DNA of 64,000 bases from Mya arenaria (taxonomy: Eukaryota; Mollusca; Bivalvia; Myida; Myidae). The DNA is taken from the NCBI RefSeq assembly GCF_026914265.1, contig NC_069127.1, forward strand, positions 19,107,045 through 19,171,044, given 5' to 3'. Positions 1 through 13,290 of this stretch are shown one piece after another (the first letter of the stretch is position 1; each line of letters begins with the position of its first letter). The translations under genes were made by a program, and so were the position numbers. The notes under the pieces were generated by a model that saw nothing but the letters and a program-made list of their open reading frames with translations, was not told the DNA's origin and did not search any database.

Positions 1-3000
1 TAAATGTAATTTTTCACTTTGGTTGAACAAGATCGTACAGAAAAATTGGCTACGTCACATATTGGCTTATCAAGCGACACACGTTCAGGAGTATTTAACG
101 GTATGCATCCACACTCCGATGCCATGTGCTCGGCTTCACAAACTACGTAACACACTGGAACAGTGTAGCTGCTGTTGTATTTATCAACGAAGCTTTCTCC
201 ATTTGTACAATCCCCATAACGCCCACCGAGGCGTTCTATACTCACTTGTCTTATTCCCACGTTTGTTTCAAACGCCGTGTTTAAAGTCAACCCCTCACTC
301 TCTGGCAACGGAAGTGTTCCCTTTTCATGCAAAACCATGCGGACCCCAAACGCGGATGAGGACTGTTTGAAATATTCGTACCGTTCAATGTTGAATACAA
401 TTGACAACGCATGGCTTTGGCCAGTTCCTCGTGCAATCATACTGGAGCTATCTAAAGTGAAGCAATTTCCATATGAAGCTGATTGGATGACATCATAAAC
501 CGTTGGTTCGATGAAGTAACCTAAAAAGCAGTATGTAGATATTCATTAAGATGGGTATTAAAACTGATTTGCAATATTTACATTATTTTACCGATTGTAT
601 TACTTATAAGCTAATCTAAAATAATTCGAACACCAATAAAATTTATTTTACCTCACGTGACTTTGTCATGATAAAATAATCTACTCAAGTCAGCATGAGT
701 TTGTCTCATGTGACAATTCATAATTATTACATGATCTATAAATAAGCCGTCCATAATTACGCCATTTCCCCCGTCTACCTTTAGGCCTGAAACAGTTCAC
801 CATATGACGACATAGTATTACTTGTAATATAAAATTACTTTGAAGTTATTCTTGTAGACCCCTTGTCAAATCAAAGCCGTAACCGATGTAAACAATATGA
901 GAACTAAACAAACATCAGAGAAATAAGGTAATATTATAATGTTTACTCTCGGAATTAGATGGTTAAGACTTAGATGGTGAGTAATTTAATATTTGATTCA
1001 ATACATAGGATAACTTACGAAACTAATAATCAAATATATCAATAACACCTAGATCGTACGCTATCATATCACAAAACAATTGTTTAATTATTGTTTAATT
1101 ATATAAACCTGTGAAAATATAGTTCATATTGACCGCAATTTCATAATTATTACCTCGGCTATCGCTTACGTTAAAAATATTTTATATGGCAGCATATTTC
1201 ACAGCTAATAAGTAACTAATTGTATAATATAAACCCTCGAAACGTAAATATACTTTCACCTTCCATGGCATCTGATATTTATATAATTTACTTAGTAATA
1301 TTTGAGTAAAATTTGCTTGCTCATATTTCTGATCGCTCGTCATCAAAGTGGTTTTTGGTGTTCGAGCCTTTTTTAACAGAGGTGCCTTTGAAAACGATAA
1401 AGTCGAAAAGTAGAAAGAACTGCTAAAATATAATGTCCTTTACCTGCAATTGTAGTTGAATGTAGAAATACGTCGGCCTTATGGCCAATCGAGAATCGTT
1501 CCTCCTTTGAAATGTTTCTAAGCTGAAACAGTATTCGGGATTTCCATGCCTCATAACCATCCCGTGGGTTCTGAAATTCTGTAAGCAATGATTCTGCGTC
1601 ATCTTCGGGCATGCCCCAGCTTAACAGCTCGTCCAGTTTGATATCTACAGTATCCACAATGTTTTGTTTCCAACTTTCCTGGTATATATCAAAGAGTTCC
1701 TGATAATCGTTCCAGTTCGAAGAATGCCTTATTTGATTCATGTTGCAGAAAGTTAGTGCTGGAAATGCGAGCTGAGAAAACTGCATACTCACTGATGTTT
1801 GTGTTGGGTATGAGAAATATTCTCGGAATAGACCGACCATTTGTACACTTAACACAGCTGCTGCTCCTGGAATGGATTCATGTTCGAAGTAAATAAAACA
1901 TAAGTACAAACATACGGGCCACCAATCTTAACAATAAACGTACGAAAAAAATACAAGATCAAGATTCTAAATTAAATATTATATCCGTGTTGATTTTAAT
2001 CGAATTTTTATAGCAAAGTCAAATAAACATTATTAAACATGACCTATTAAGCTTTATGCTTAGAAATATGTACTCGAAAAGCGATCGTGCCTTGATAATA
2101 TGTCCCGATAAGATCAAATCATCTCTTCCAAACTTTAACAAAATCATGCTTCCGATTACTTCATTTTCATCATGTGTTCCTTAAAATGTTTATTTTATCG
2201 CGTTTCCCATAAAAAATCAGGTTTTATCACCATTAAATTTAACGCGACACATTTGGCCCAAATCCAAAGCATGGATTTAGAAAAAATAGACGGTAAAATA
2301 TAATAAATCAATTAACGAATAACTCATTTTTTGCCAAGAACGATGTTGGGCAGAGTAATTGTAAACATTTATAGAAGCGATTATCAACAGCATATTTATA
2401 AACCGAACTCGTAGACCAAAGTCAAACAAGGAAACTACATTGCTAAAATAGGTACACTCTCTGTGTTTGATTGTTTCATAAAAAAATGTCAGTTATTAGA
2501 TACTGCTGACAATAGTACATATCTAGGACTTGACAGAGTTCTGTAGAACTAAAACGTGTGTGCTAATATCATTTTTTTTTGCATTAACGCTAAAATAAAT
2601 TTTTAAAGGTCTAGATATAGAATTGCTTTGTCGAGAATAAAAATGTCTGCACACATATTACAAGTAGTAGCAGGTAGATTGCATAAGCAGTAGCTTTTCC
2701 AGTTATACAATGTCATTTGTGTTATATGCCTGGAGATTGAGTATCGTTTTGTTTTTGAATGTATACACTATTCTGACATTAGAAAGACATACATGGGTAT
2801 TTGTATTGCAATAAAATTTGTAGTATCGTTCACTCCTCATCATCACAAGTTGAAAACTAGTGATGTATGTTTTAAGGCTATTTATTTAAGGAAAAAAATG
2901 ATTATAACAGATAAATGTTAACAATATGGTTAAACTATCATCACACGTTTTTGATGTACAAATTTACATTATCAACTTAAAACTGTTAATTCTTTACTTA

Positions 3001-3266
3001 TATAGCTTGATATTTGGATGACCATTGACAATGAAATATCAAATACATGTTTAATTGCTTTTGTCCGCATAAACACATTGTCTAATGTATTTAAACTAAA
3101 CTATGACTTTGTACAACCTACCGACTAGTAGCAAGAACCACAATATCTTGATGGCAATATGACGCGAGGACACGAGCCTTGGCAAACCATGGATAGAGCT
3201 TGAATCTACCAACTCAACCAACACTTGACGCACACTTCTCTTTACCCCATCCTGCTTGTCCTCCAT
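1..3266 (-). CDS. DEG/ENaC-family sodium channel, copy 1 (3' part beyond window)
   Basis: This minus-strand gene has three exons: 3266-3122 (start ATG at 3266-3264), 1866-1444, and 520 to the left edge. Introns have GT..AG borders and both are phase 1. Exon 1 encodes 48 residues with the family's His-Gly gating motif (SSSIHGLPRLVSS) and the start of the first transmembrane helix. Exon 2 begins with the end of that helix and has the family signature FPALTFCNMN followed by the extracellular finger/knuckle region. Exon 3 reads YGNCFTLD through the start of the cysteine-rich domain (CYVVCEAEHMASECGCIPL) and is still open at base 1, so the second membrane helix is off the window. I see no stop, frameshift or lost splice site. 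The family forms trimeric, amiloride-type sodium channels in the plasma membrane, gated in invertebrates by acid, peptides or other ligands. The gating stimulus here is unknown. It is clearly diverged from copies 2 and 3. Confidence 0.88.
2585..2835 (+). mobile_element. LINE ORF2 3'-end fragment in intron 1 of channel copy 1
   Basis: The plus strand, across small frameshifts, reads a LINE C-terminal motif: a FRCREQ/CLH-like stretch near 2610-2680, then CVICLEIEYRFVFEC near 2725-2770, followed by a degraded R-K-T-Y segment. The same DNA stretch recurs in the longer LINE at 22.7-24.7 kb (near 24370-24450), which supports common origin. It lies antisense to the host gene and is far too broken to be active. 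Confidence 0.6.
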
Positions 3267-6172
3267 TTTCTCCAAAGCGTCTTTTCTGTGGATTGTTTAT
3301 TTCTGGAGAGCCTTTCTCGGTTCAATCTGGGAAGAGTTAGGCTTATGTACTCCCATTTAGAAACACCCTGCTAGTATTAGGATTTTTTACGAAATCTTTA
3401 AAACAAAATACACACTAAAATCCCCCAGCTTCGATAGTACAGAACGATTCCCTTTATATGTGTTCAAATACGAGTGCTGTCAACTGTTTCCCGTTTCTTT
3501 TTTATCTCTTGAGCCGTTCATAAATTGATTTGCCCAACGGTACCTCTTCAACTTCTTTTAATTGGATAGATCGTTAGGTCGTTACACAATAACAGCATGC
3601 TTTATTGTACCAAAGTGTAGCATTTGTAATTCTAGTATTTAGATCACAGAGTGAATCACTAAAAACATTAATTGCCGCCTATGATTGTGTTTAGTGAAGT
3701 TTACCAGACAAAACCAAATGATGTATCGGAAAGTTTACTTTTTAAGCCTTAATAGAATGTCAAAATAAACTATGTTCAACGTCCATATTCAATTTCAAAG
3801 GTGTCTCAAAGCGTGGTGGGACATTAACATTGCGTAAGAAATTACCCATTTGTTATTATTCATTTTTTTATGATTTGTTTCATCAGCTGCTGATTAGTCC
3901 ATCCATTTTTGATGTTTATCTTTAAGATAACACAGTTTACCTGTGCCCCATGTGAATTGTCGCATGTCTTGTTAAACTGAACTTAATGTTATCAGAACTG
4001 CGTATATTGTCCAACAAAACCTAGTTTCATGGCTTTCCGTTGAAAACGCAGAAAGTTCACTTCTTGGCTTACATAAGATTAATCTGAGGTATTAAATGAC
4101 TACGGAACATGTCCTATCTCAATGAAATTTATCTCAATATTTGTTTAAAAGTAAAAATCAACATAATTCATCTGAGAGGCCTGTTTCGTCATTTTCGTCT
4201 GGAAAGTAGACTGTAGTTGAATTAAAGTCCCATATAAATTAAAACATTTTCAAAATTAGAATGATTGACCAAACAAAAGAAATGAAATCGCTTTATGAAA
4301 AAATAAATAATATGCTTACATAATTATGAAATACATCCGATTACATAGATTTTAAAATAATTTGACAATTGAGATGCAATATAAAAATATTGGAAAATAG
4401 AATTATACATGCATAATATATGTTGTAGTCATGGCAACCACGAGCTGAGTTATTAAGATTAGGCAAGCAATGTTATGTAACTTTTTATATAGAGTCTGTG
4501 GAGTTTATAACTAGATTTTAGAACAAAGACATGGAAACATATATCTTGGGAGCAAAAATGAAATTAAGACAAAAACATTGACAGAATAGTTGAAATTACT
4601 TCCTAGCAAACAGTGTCCAAATATTCGTCATTGGTTCCAGTTTTTTACAAAAAATAAGCCATCAATATATAAACTGTCATCCATTCTCGATAAATACATG
4701 TGTTTGACTTTGAACTTTTCGCATTTACAATCTTTTCGCTCATACTGAACTTGAAAAAAAATATCTATGTCATAATTTTGATATGGATTTTCGGTTATTT
4801 ATATTTACAACTGTTATCACAATTCTTACACTGTTGCAGAAAAACTAAATACACTGAATAATAACGACATTTTTGATGGCAAACGTTCATTAAATTATGA
4901 AACAGGAAATACGACAATGAATTGAATCTTTTTCATCACAAATTTCCACCCTTAAACAATATGTTAAATGAAGTAAAATAAGGATGTCCTAAAACAGAAT
5001 AATGAATGTGTTTGATTGAACTATACATGACACATTGCACTGGTTCTCACACAGGCACATCATACCATGTAAATAGTTTGGTTCCTTCGGGAGCATGGCT
5101 GATATCAAGTGCTTGGTGTAAGGGCCTACCACAATTCAAAATAGGAGGAAAGGCCAAAACGCTTCCAATTTTAATTTTGTCGATATATCTTTTGTAAGGT
5201 AGAAAGTATTATCTTTTTAATATTTTTGGTTGGTTAAAGAGTTGATCATTTTTATGATGCTGGAATATTAAACAAAACTGTGAAAAATGTGGTTTGCAAT
5301 CAAACGGAAAAGTCGTTCGACAATATGAATATTTGTTTCGTGGAAATTTAAATGTTTATAGAAAAATAGAAGTTATCATAAACAGACAAAAGTTATTTGA
5401 ATTGTGTCAAGTATATGTAATCACATCAATCTATTTTTCTTAGTTTTTTTTCACACTGGAATGCAAATTACCTTTTTATTTCGTAAACCATGCACGGTTC
5501 TTCTAACCAAGTATGAAAGACCACGCGTATTGTGCGTGAAAATACAGATATTTTAAAAGACATAAAACGTTTTGAAACGTTTGTGTTTTGTTTCTTTAAC
5601 CCACATTTCACTATGGCATTTCCATAACAAGGAAAGAAAACGGAGTATCGTTATTGGATATTTTCCTGTTTGGCTCTCTTCTGACGCCCTACCCACCTTT
5701 TGTTTATTCATATCTTGTTACAGGCATTAGCGGTCGAATTCAGCCTTAATGTTGTGGCATAGCTTGTTTTGTTTGCTTTGCCTGTGGTGTTCTCAGTTGA
5801 ACAAAATCAATACATCATAAATATTGTTGTATTTTCTGACTAGATACGATTATACAGTGGAACTACTTTTCATTTGAAATTAGGATCGCTGTAGAATGTC
5901 AAGTATTCATATATTGTTTTGTATGACTACTCTTATAGGGCAATTACATAAGGTTTTAAAGTAATCAAACAAAAAGCATGTCTACATAGTAACGAAAGTT
6001 GTCGACATTAATACGTTCGTGCTATAATTATTGTTGTAGATGAATTGAACATACTTTTAATACAACGCTATCACTTTTGTCGGACATTTTGATGTCAGGT
6101 AGACAGTAAGGGCGTAAGTGTTACGCGTCCATGAGGCGTAATTGAACCATATATATAAACATATGCTTATTC
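3267..6172. other. gene-free interval upstream of channel copy 1
   Basis: This is AT-rich DNA just 5' of the copy 1 start codon. It should hold that gene's promoter, but no clear promoter element stands out by eye. No reading frame with recognisable protein similarity was found. A short frame at 5006-5197 has no family features. Confidence 0.4.
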
Positions 6173-6536
6173 TTAAAGCTGCAATGTCACAGATTACCGT
6201 TTACCCAACATTTTTATTTTTTGTTTTGGAATTAGCAAAATTTTGCCTTAATATCTGCAAACCAGTTATGAAAGACTGTTGACAAAAGATCAGATCGCAG
6301 ATGTTCATATTTCCATTCCAAATTTAATGTTTTATGGCTTAAACCGTTACTAACGGTTTAAGAAAAATGCCTAAAACATCAATTGTGGAGCGGAAATATG
6401 AAAATCTGCGATCTGATCTTTTGTCATCACTCTTTTATCACTGGTTTTCAGATATTTTTGCAAAGAATTGCTCGTTCCAAGACAAAAAATAAAAAAAAGT
6501 TGTCAAAACGTTGAATCTGTGAGAGTGCAGCTTTAA
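6173..6536. repeat. fold-back MITE with TTAA ends
   Basis: The 364-bp element is one long imperfect inverted repeat. The left arm starts TTAAAGCTGCA and the right arm ends TGCAGCTTTAA. Inner arms pair around the block with GATCAGATCGCAGAT at left and its complement near 6405-6425. The centre is the palindrome AAACCGTTACTAACGGTTT. TTAA at both ends fits a TTAA target site, as in the piggyBac and Kolobok superfamilies. No transposase frame is present, so it is non-autonomous. Confidence 0.8.
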
Positions 6537-9530
6537 ATATAACCAATAAACTGGCAAATAAAAGCGAATGAGTAACGGGAGTAATGGTAACGGTATTTGT
6601 AGTTTTTCAATTCAATCCAATTTAATTCCATGATTTTTCATTGACTTACATGTGCACCGGTTGTGGCTTTGATTAACCTATTGTTTGCAAAACGAATGGA
6701 GTAGTTTAAGAAAGCTATTATCATGGCTTTTACATACTGTCATTTCCATTCAAAATAGTGTTTTTTTCTTTATATCAGGGCTATTACTTTGAGTTCTGGG
6801 TTTAGACTGTCGGTTTTATATCGCAGGGGTATATCCCAATAATTGACGTTAGAAGCGGTGTAACTTAGGGGCGCAACTTTTTAACATGTACTCCTCTCTC
6901 ATAACCGAAATTTATATGACTTTAAAATGGTTTTGCAGGTGGGTAGTGGGTGTGTGTGGGGGTTACGGGCACTCCCCAAAGTTTTTTATTAGCAATTCGG
7001 GTCATAATTGGCACATTTTAAGCATTGTTGTCTCCGATATTGACATTTAAAGTAAACTTTGGCCACCCACCCTCTGAATCCGCTGGTATATCGGGTTGTA
7101 AATCGTCTATAATAGATGAAGCGTTGTATATTCGCTTTTTTACAAATACTTTGCTGTCAATATTACGTAAATAACCCCATTAAAATCAGATTTACAATTT
7201 TCGCTTCACGACGTGCACGTCACGATAGGATTTTAACGAGATTGCATGTCTCAGGAGTATAGTCGTATAATGTCTTTATTATTTACTTTGTTAGAATGAG
7301 TACTGGTGCATAAAACTATACTAACGATATTCTAAACCGAACTTTTGAATTATGCATATCGCTAAAGCAATTTTGTCTTCAATAACTATTTCGCTAATAG
7401 TTCCATTTATAATGGGTGTGTAATGTTTATCGGAAATCAAGATACAGCAGTTTCAATGCCAGGGTTTATTGGCAGAAATTCACTTCAGGTAGCCAATGAA
7501 CAGTATTTTGAAGTTTGAATGGTTGGCGACTTCATATTATGTTGAAGTCATTTTAAAGTGGTCGTTAAAAAAGGAATAATTTGCAATCATTATTGAAAAC
7601 AGAAATAATACTGTATAATTGATTTATTAAGAAATTTATATTTGCGAGACACTATATTATTCTAAGTTTTCTCATTGCACTTTTGTTTTGAAGTGTGGAC
7701 ACTTTGCTGCTAATTAAGTTTAGTGTAACCGCACATTGTAAAGTGCAACTTAATCTCTGACATAATTAAGCCTCGTTTTGGATACGCAAAGGCGTAAAGT
7801 TGTTTTTGCAAATTTATTTCACAATATACTCTTATTTCATAGTTAATGCACTACATATATACGGTTGTTCCCTCCGTATTACGTTTTTGATATTAAAGTA
7901 TTCCTCGTCTATAAAGCGTAGTTATTCAAATACTTATACAGCTGAAAAGTAGTACCACACTTGCTTCATTTATATAAAACAACGGTATGCAACGACGTTT
8001 TTATCTACTCAATTACTGGTGTTTTGACAATATGTCATTCATTCACTAGACGTCCCTGTTATTGGTCTTTTCAACATTTGCAGGCTAACATGAATATTGA
8101 TTACAACATTTAGAGGGATAGTCTCTCCCATCCAGTGAATAAATCAGAACCGCTTCGCCACCTTGGTTGCTGAGGCCCTTCTCTTGGCAAAAAGGCTTAA
8201 CTAGACGATACGATACGACTGCCAGCGTTTCGAGCATGGACAATGTGTAAGACTCGGTGTCTGCACAGTCTGAAAGCAGTATTGATATTTCAGACAATGT
8301 TCATGTTACTTCTCAGTCATTTAGGAGTATTTTTCATTGTATACTCCGGTGGAAAAAATGCGCATTTAAATATTGATTCGTGAATATTTCGATTTGGGCC
8401 GCTTGATTGTTTTGGTAGTTCCCTTGCGGAAATAAAAACCAGAACTTCAGACTGTTACATCAATCCAAACTACCAATCTGTAAATCAATCAATTAACATA
8501 TGGTGTTAGGCGATTCAGACATTTTTGCACAAAATACTTCATATAGTCGCTACATTTTAAGTACATGATGATTCTTTAGTCCCTGGTCCATTATAATCCT
8601 CAATAGTGGCTTATGTACGACATTAAGATCCGTCAACTCCAAGCCATTTCTCCTGTACATTGAAGAAGCCTTCACACACAGCCATATCTGCTCTGTTATG
8701 TCCAAACCTGTTTGTTTTCGTCCACAACAAGTTCATTATCTTCCATACCCGCCTACATCATGCACAGGAAAAGTTACTGTTGGTAATTCCAGCAGCGCAG
8801 CTCTTGTTCAAACCCGAAGTGTATCTCGCACATCGATGTGACAATTGCTCTGAACAGCCATGATGCCCACGAATGCCGAAATCATGTCCGTCAATACAAG
8901 TCTGACAAGCTAAAAACCACAGAACACAAATTACACACTTTTTCCTCCATAACACCCACTTCCTCAAAACAGTGTCCCTGGCATATTGATTGACACTGAA
9001 AAACGTACAACCAGTTTACTTCCTTAGATCAGCTCGGCATTCGGTAGAAAGATTAATGCTTTCTGTTGATAGTGCCAATGATTGAGTAAAGTCTGCGAAG
9101 GTTACATCTCCCAGGATTTATGACATTGTATGCAAAGTTAAGATGGCAAACAAGGCTTCACATTATCTGCAAAGGCTTAACTGTGCCATCATTCTAATAC
9201 CCTTCGTTTCTTGTTTCCACTTCACCACATCTTCAGCCATTGTTCAACACCAGCATTTACATAATTACAAAGCTAAAAAAACTGAAAAACCTCTTACTAC
9301 CCTGATCGAAACTCAATCCCCATTTTACCATGAAAAAGCCCTGCGGGTAACTTACAAGTTAGCGGTGACCACGACGGCCTTTTATTTATGTCTTTGCTTA
9401 CATCACCGATTTCAGTTGTTAAGTTTCGGTCAGTTTTTAACGAACTACTGGTGTACGCTGACTGATCTCTCCCCGTCTCATTGAAATCTCCGCGGTTTCC
9501 TCATTGGCGCATGTATACAAGCAGCACTTC
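6537..9530. other. interval without recognised gene
   Basis: Mostly AT-rich with a G-rich patch near 6930-6970. Short open frames near 8085-8297 (minus), 8660-8967 (both strands) and 9143-9484 (plus) have no recognisable domain. Those next to 9.5 kb may be degraded continuation of the neighbouring LINE, but I could not align them. Confidence 0.35.
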
Positions 9531-9534
9531 TTGG

Positions 9535-10065
9535 TGTCCCTTAGAATGAAACCATGCGCATGGTGCTCTGGCGGTCCAATGCTCTTGCCGCTGCTACATC
9601 CGTCTTCCCAACATCAATTTTTAATACTCTGCACCTCTGACCTGCAATACTTGATTCGTAACCTACGGAAGACATTTGGGGATGTTTTCCCTCTGAGTTA
9701 TTCACTATTTTATTATCAGGAAAAGTAAGGGTCAAAGAAATGAGCCCTGACGGACCCCGACATACATTGTTACAGTGTCTTGCTTAGTTCCAGGCAGAAC
9801 AACGCACTGCTTTCTTTCACTAAGATAATTTGTATTCCACAGCAATAAGGATCTGGAAATGACATTTTCATGAAGTTTGATAAGAAGACCTTCGTGCTAC
9901 ACGCGATCGAAGGATTTCGAGATGTCACAGAATTTGTTTCCATGATCTAAAGGAAGGCCAACACGACTGATAATCGATACAATGTAATTGACAGTGTGGA
10001 ATCCTTTCGAATTAGGCAAGACGTAAAGGAAGTGGGGGAATCGTTGTGGTGTAAGAAATTGAACA
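9535..10065 (-). mobile_element. degenerate LINE reverse transcriptase
   Basis: Read on the minus strand with frameshifts and stops, 10065 down to 9740 spells a non-LTR reverse-transcriptase core. It has an FLTPQ..FP opening, STVN-like residues, FCDISKSFDRV, a stop in place of W, HEGLLIKLHEN, then a YLSERKQCVVLPGT block and GVRQGSF in place of GVPQGS. This is the fingers/palm region of a CR1/Jockey-type LINE (clade not certain). Below 9740 the frame continues with an AAARALDR-like segment. The element is long dead, and its true ends could not be located. Confidence 0.72.
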
Positions 10066-10970
10066 TTTATTTATGCAAAATACTTAGTACCGAAAGGCTG
10101 TGATTTTCAATACAAGTTCCCGTACAAGACAGCTATTAACACAGTAGGGCCTGGTTGCCATTTCGGTTTTCATGATGTTTATGGAGTCGAGATTGTCTTG
10201 GCGGGAGAAAGCAATGTCCTGTAATGAAAGAGCATCAGAATCACTAGAATTTGGAAGAGGTATGTTTGGTACATTCTGATGTGTCTAAGATTGGAAGAAG
10301 CTGTACAAAAGGTTAACAATGTCATTGTCTGATTCATAGACAGTGTCATTGTTGATAAGAGGTTGGGGTGCTTAGCTGCAGTCATTTGAATAGAAACGTT
10401 TACAGTTTTCCAAAAGTCTAATGGCCATTTTTCATTATGACCAAGGTTTATCTTTGATGGAGAAATAGACCCCGGGTTGTTTATTTATATAGACTCATTG
10501 GTGACTCATAAAATATATAAAAATGGCACACATGAACAAATGGTGTAATAATTGTATAAGCAGGTATATATTTATATTAACACAGAACTAATTATAATCA
10601 TTCCTATCACTGTACGTATGATATGAGATATATCTTCTAACCTAGTGCAACATTTAGCTCGCCAGTGGTTGGCTGCAGCGGCGCAGGCATCATCGTGCAA
10701 TGCTTTAACTATATCAATACTCACAGACATAAACCGTACTATAACACTGGCCATACTTTTTATTGAATTTTTGCCTATTGAGCAGCTGAAAAACTAAAAG
10801 ACCGCTTGTACGATAAGAAAAAGATCGAGACTACATTTAGTCCAGCAACCTTGTGGCTTAAATGGTAAAAAAGGAAAATAAATGCACAGTAATAATTTTT
10901 GCACATCTGTGTTGTTTGATATCTGTTGTATGTGGGATAATGTGTAGGTATATCGATGCAAAATGTGATT
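10066..10970. other. interval without recognised gene
   Basis: AT-rich. Several short open frames on the minus strand show no family features. The stretch near 10180-10440 may belong to the LINE just to the left, but this is not demonstrable by eye. Confidence 0.3.
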
Positions 10971-10974
10971 TTTA

Positions 10975-11860
10975 GGTTGGAATTTTAAAAATGTCAAGTC
11001 AAGAATGAATTTCTGGTATTTATCTGTATCGAAATTAAATTTAGCAATCAACCCCCCCCCCCCCCAGAATAACCGTGTTTCATAGGTAGATGAATAGACA
11101 CTTCATGTTTTTTATATGTTTGTTTTGGTAACGGATCAAAACTATAAACAACAGTATGAATTTTTGTATCAAAATTAGATTTAGCAATGTATTTATTTTA
11201 GCTCGATTGTGACGTTAGCAGAACTTAAAGAATCATTCTCGAGTCCGTCTCCTGGGCAGTAAACCATTATTGTGTCCTTTTTGAGAGGCCATGTAATAGC
11301 ACCCCCTAATTGGGGTCAAACCTATATAATTGTTAAATGATTTTTTTTAGTTACCAGTTGAAAAATGTTAACAAAAGTATGAACTTCTTGAATTTGTCTA
11401 TATCAAAATTAGAAGTAACAATACAAATACCGGATTAACTCATTCACTGTATTTAATAGATAGTATTCAGCACCATAACACATAATGTATAGACAAATCA
11501 TCTATTGTGAAAAGGGAGTTTAAGGGTTAAATGTAAAAAATGTAAACAAAAGCATAAATTTCTGGAATTTAGCTATATCAAAATTAGATCTGACAATAAA
11601 ACACCAAGAAAAACTATATTCAATAGATATTATATAGCACTATAATATACCTAATATGTAGACACACATATTAGCTGAAAAAGTACCTAATGGACTGTAT
11701 TTAACATACTGCTCTACAACAAATCAAACAAAGGAGCAGAATGTAATACAGTGAGAAAGAAGGTAGTATAGAAATATTATATTGCAGACAATGAAATTTC
11801 ACTCTAAGGGTAACGTGTTCGAAAATATAAACAGAAGTTGAAATCATGGAATTTGGCAAT
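10975..11860. repeat. diverged tandem repeat, unit about 165-285 bp
   Basis: A block containing a TATGAATTT/TTCTGGAATTT motif followed by TATCAAAATTAGAT and a short ACAATA tail recurs near 10985, 11150, 11375, 11545 and 11830. Spacing is uneven and copies are strongly diverged, so this looks like an old satellite or a repeated internal part of an element. A run of 14 cytosines lies at 11052-11065. Confidence 0.45.
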
Positions 11861-12539
11861 GTTCGAATAAAATATAAAACAATTGCACACACGCCTTATG
11901 TTTTTATTAATTTTATTTGTATCGAAACGCCTACATTATTAGATGGATAAACAATCTTCGAAATGAAGTGATGTCAATGTCATACAATATTTAATGACGT
12001 CATGTCGATTAGTAACAAAACCAAATGAGGCTGAAATATACAGAAATATGATAAAGAGACACAAAGTTAGACGTAAGAGTATTATGGATCACGAGTGATA
12101 CAAAGGTCTATTAGAAATTGTATTTTAAAAAGATAATTATAGGAAAACATGTAACAAACTAAATGATAAAGTCTATTTTTTGAAAACATAGAATGTACAA
12201 ATTCACTTTTAGTATAAAACATGAAGTATAAAAAATTGTATTTTTGGAGCTTATAATTATTGCGATGTGATCGGATTCCGGAAATTAGCATTTTTGCTTA
12301 CAGAACATTTTATACAAAAACACGTTTCTTGTTTGATCTTATAGCAAATTATTTTCAAATGTTATTTTGCACGAAATGTAGTTCATGTCATGTCTGTTAC
12401 CATAACGTTTCCGTTTCTGTCTTTCATCAAGGTACAGGCAGAATTTTGCAAATATTTTTCTATAATTCTGTTGTTTTTTTTCGTTTTTTTTTTTTGTGTG
12501 TGTAAGTTTTAATATTACAATCAGCCATATAAGCTATTT

Positions 12540-12965
12540 CTATACTTTTAAAAAATGTATTTGCAATATAACATACATTAAAATAACTATACTGAAAATT
12601 GTATTTGTAAATTGAACACGATTTTGACTGATTCCAAAAACTCCCATTTTCAATTATGTTTTGTTATGTTTCACACAAAATGTCACATTTCATACAATAC
12701 GATGTTTCTATACTTAAGGTACGTTAAACTTTTATAGTATATAGGTACACTGACTCTTGTAATGTAATTTCAACAATTGACAATGTAAATCACAATTCAC
12801 ACAATACGGTGTTTCTATACTTTAGGTTTTTATACTGTGATACAATATGGATTAAATAAAGCAATTGTAGAATTGTTATACAAGGAATTGACACAATTAT
12901 GGGCAAATTCACATTTAAAATAAAACATGTTTTTTATACTAAAGGTATGTTATATTATTGTAAAA
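12540..12965. repeat. short diverged AT-rich direct repeats
   Basis: A motif built of CACAATACGRTGTTTCTATAC followed by a TTAAGGT/TTTAGGT tail appears near 12695 and 12805, with a weaker copy near 12930. The surrounding text (ACAATTGACAATGTAAATCAC and similar) is also repetitive. It holds no coding signal. Confidence 0.35.
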
Positions 12966-13030
12966 TAATATCAACTGAATACAGTATTTCTGGTAAGTTT
13001 ATTCCGGCTTGTTTGTGAAGGTGGTAGTGA

Positions 13031-13050
13031 TGGTGGTGGTGGTGGTGGTA
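13031..13050. repeat. (GGT)n microsatellite
   Basis: A run of GGT triplets of about 20 bp, next to the decayed channel fragment. It accounts for the poly-threonine tail of the minus-strand frame that crosses it. Confidence 0.8.
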
Positions 13051-13063
13051 GTAGAAGTCGTGA

Positions 13064-13290
13064 ACAGAAAGTGTTTTTGGTATACGTTTTTATCGTATCG
13101 GCGTCTACAATTACACTGCATTCCTTTGTTCTCAATTTTTAGGTGAGAGTCTCCTTTGCAGTTGCATTTTATACTGTTAACAAGTCGGCTATATCTTTTA
13201 AATAATTGGCAGTTTATATCGATGTCAGCGGTAGACAATCGCATATCTGTACCATGTGGAAAATTTTACGGACTAACAAAGGGGCATCAT
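13064..13290 (-). pseudogene. decayed DEG/ENaC cysteine-rich domain fragment
   Basis: On the minus strand the DNA from about 13290 down to 13064 aligns with exon 3 of channel copies 2 and 3. CACATGG...TGCGAtTGTcTACC is followed by the shared block CGCTGACATCGATA, and further on an ENKGMQCNCRRR frame matches their GGIQCDCRSR. Only about 75 codons of the cysteine-rich region can be recognised. The middle has lost bases, and neither the rest of exon 3 nor exons 1 and 2 were found nearby. It is a relic of a further gene copy in the same orientation as its neighbours. Confidence 0.7.
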
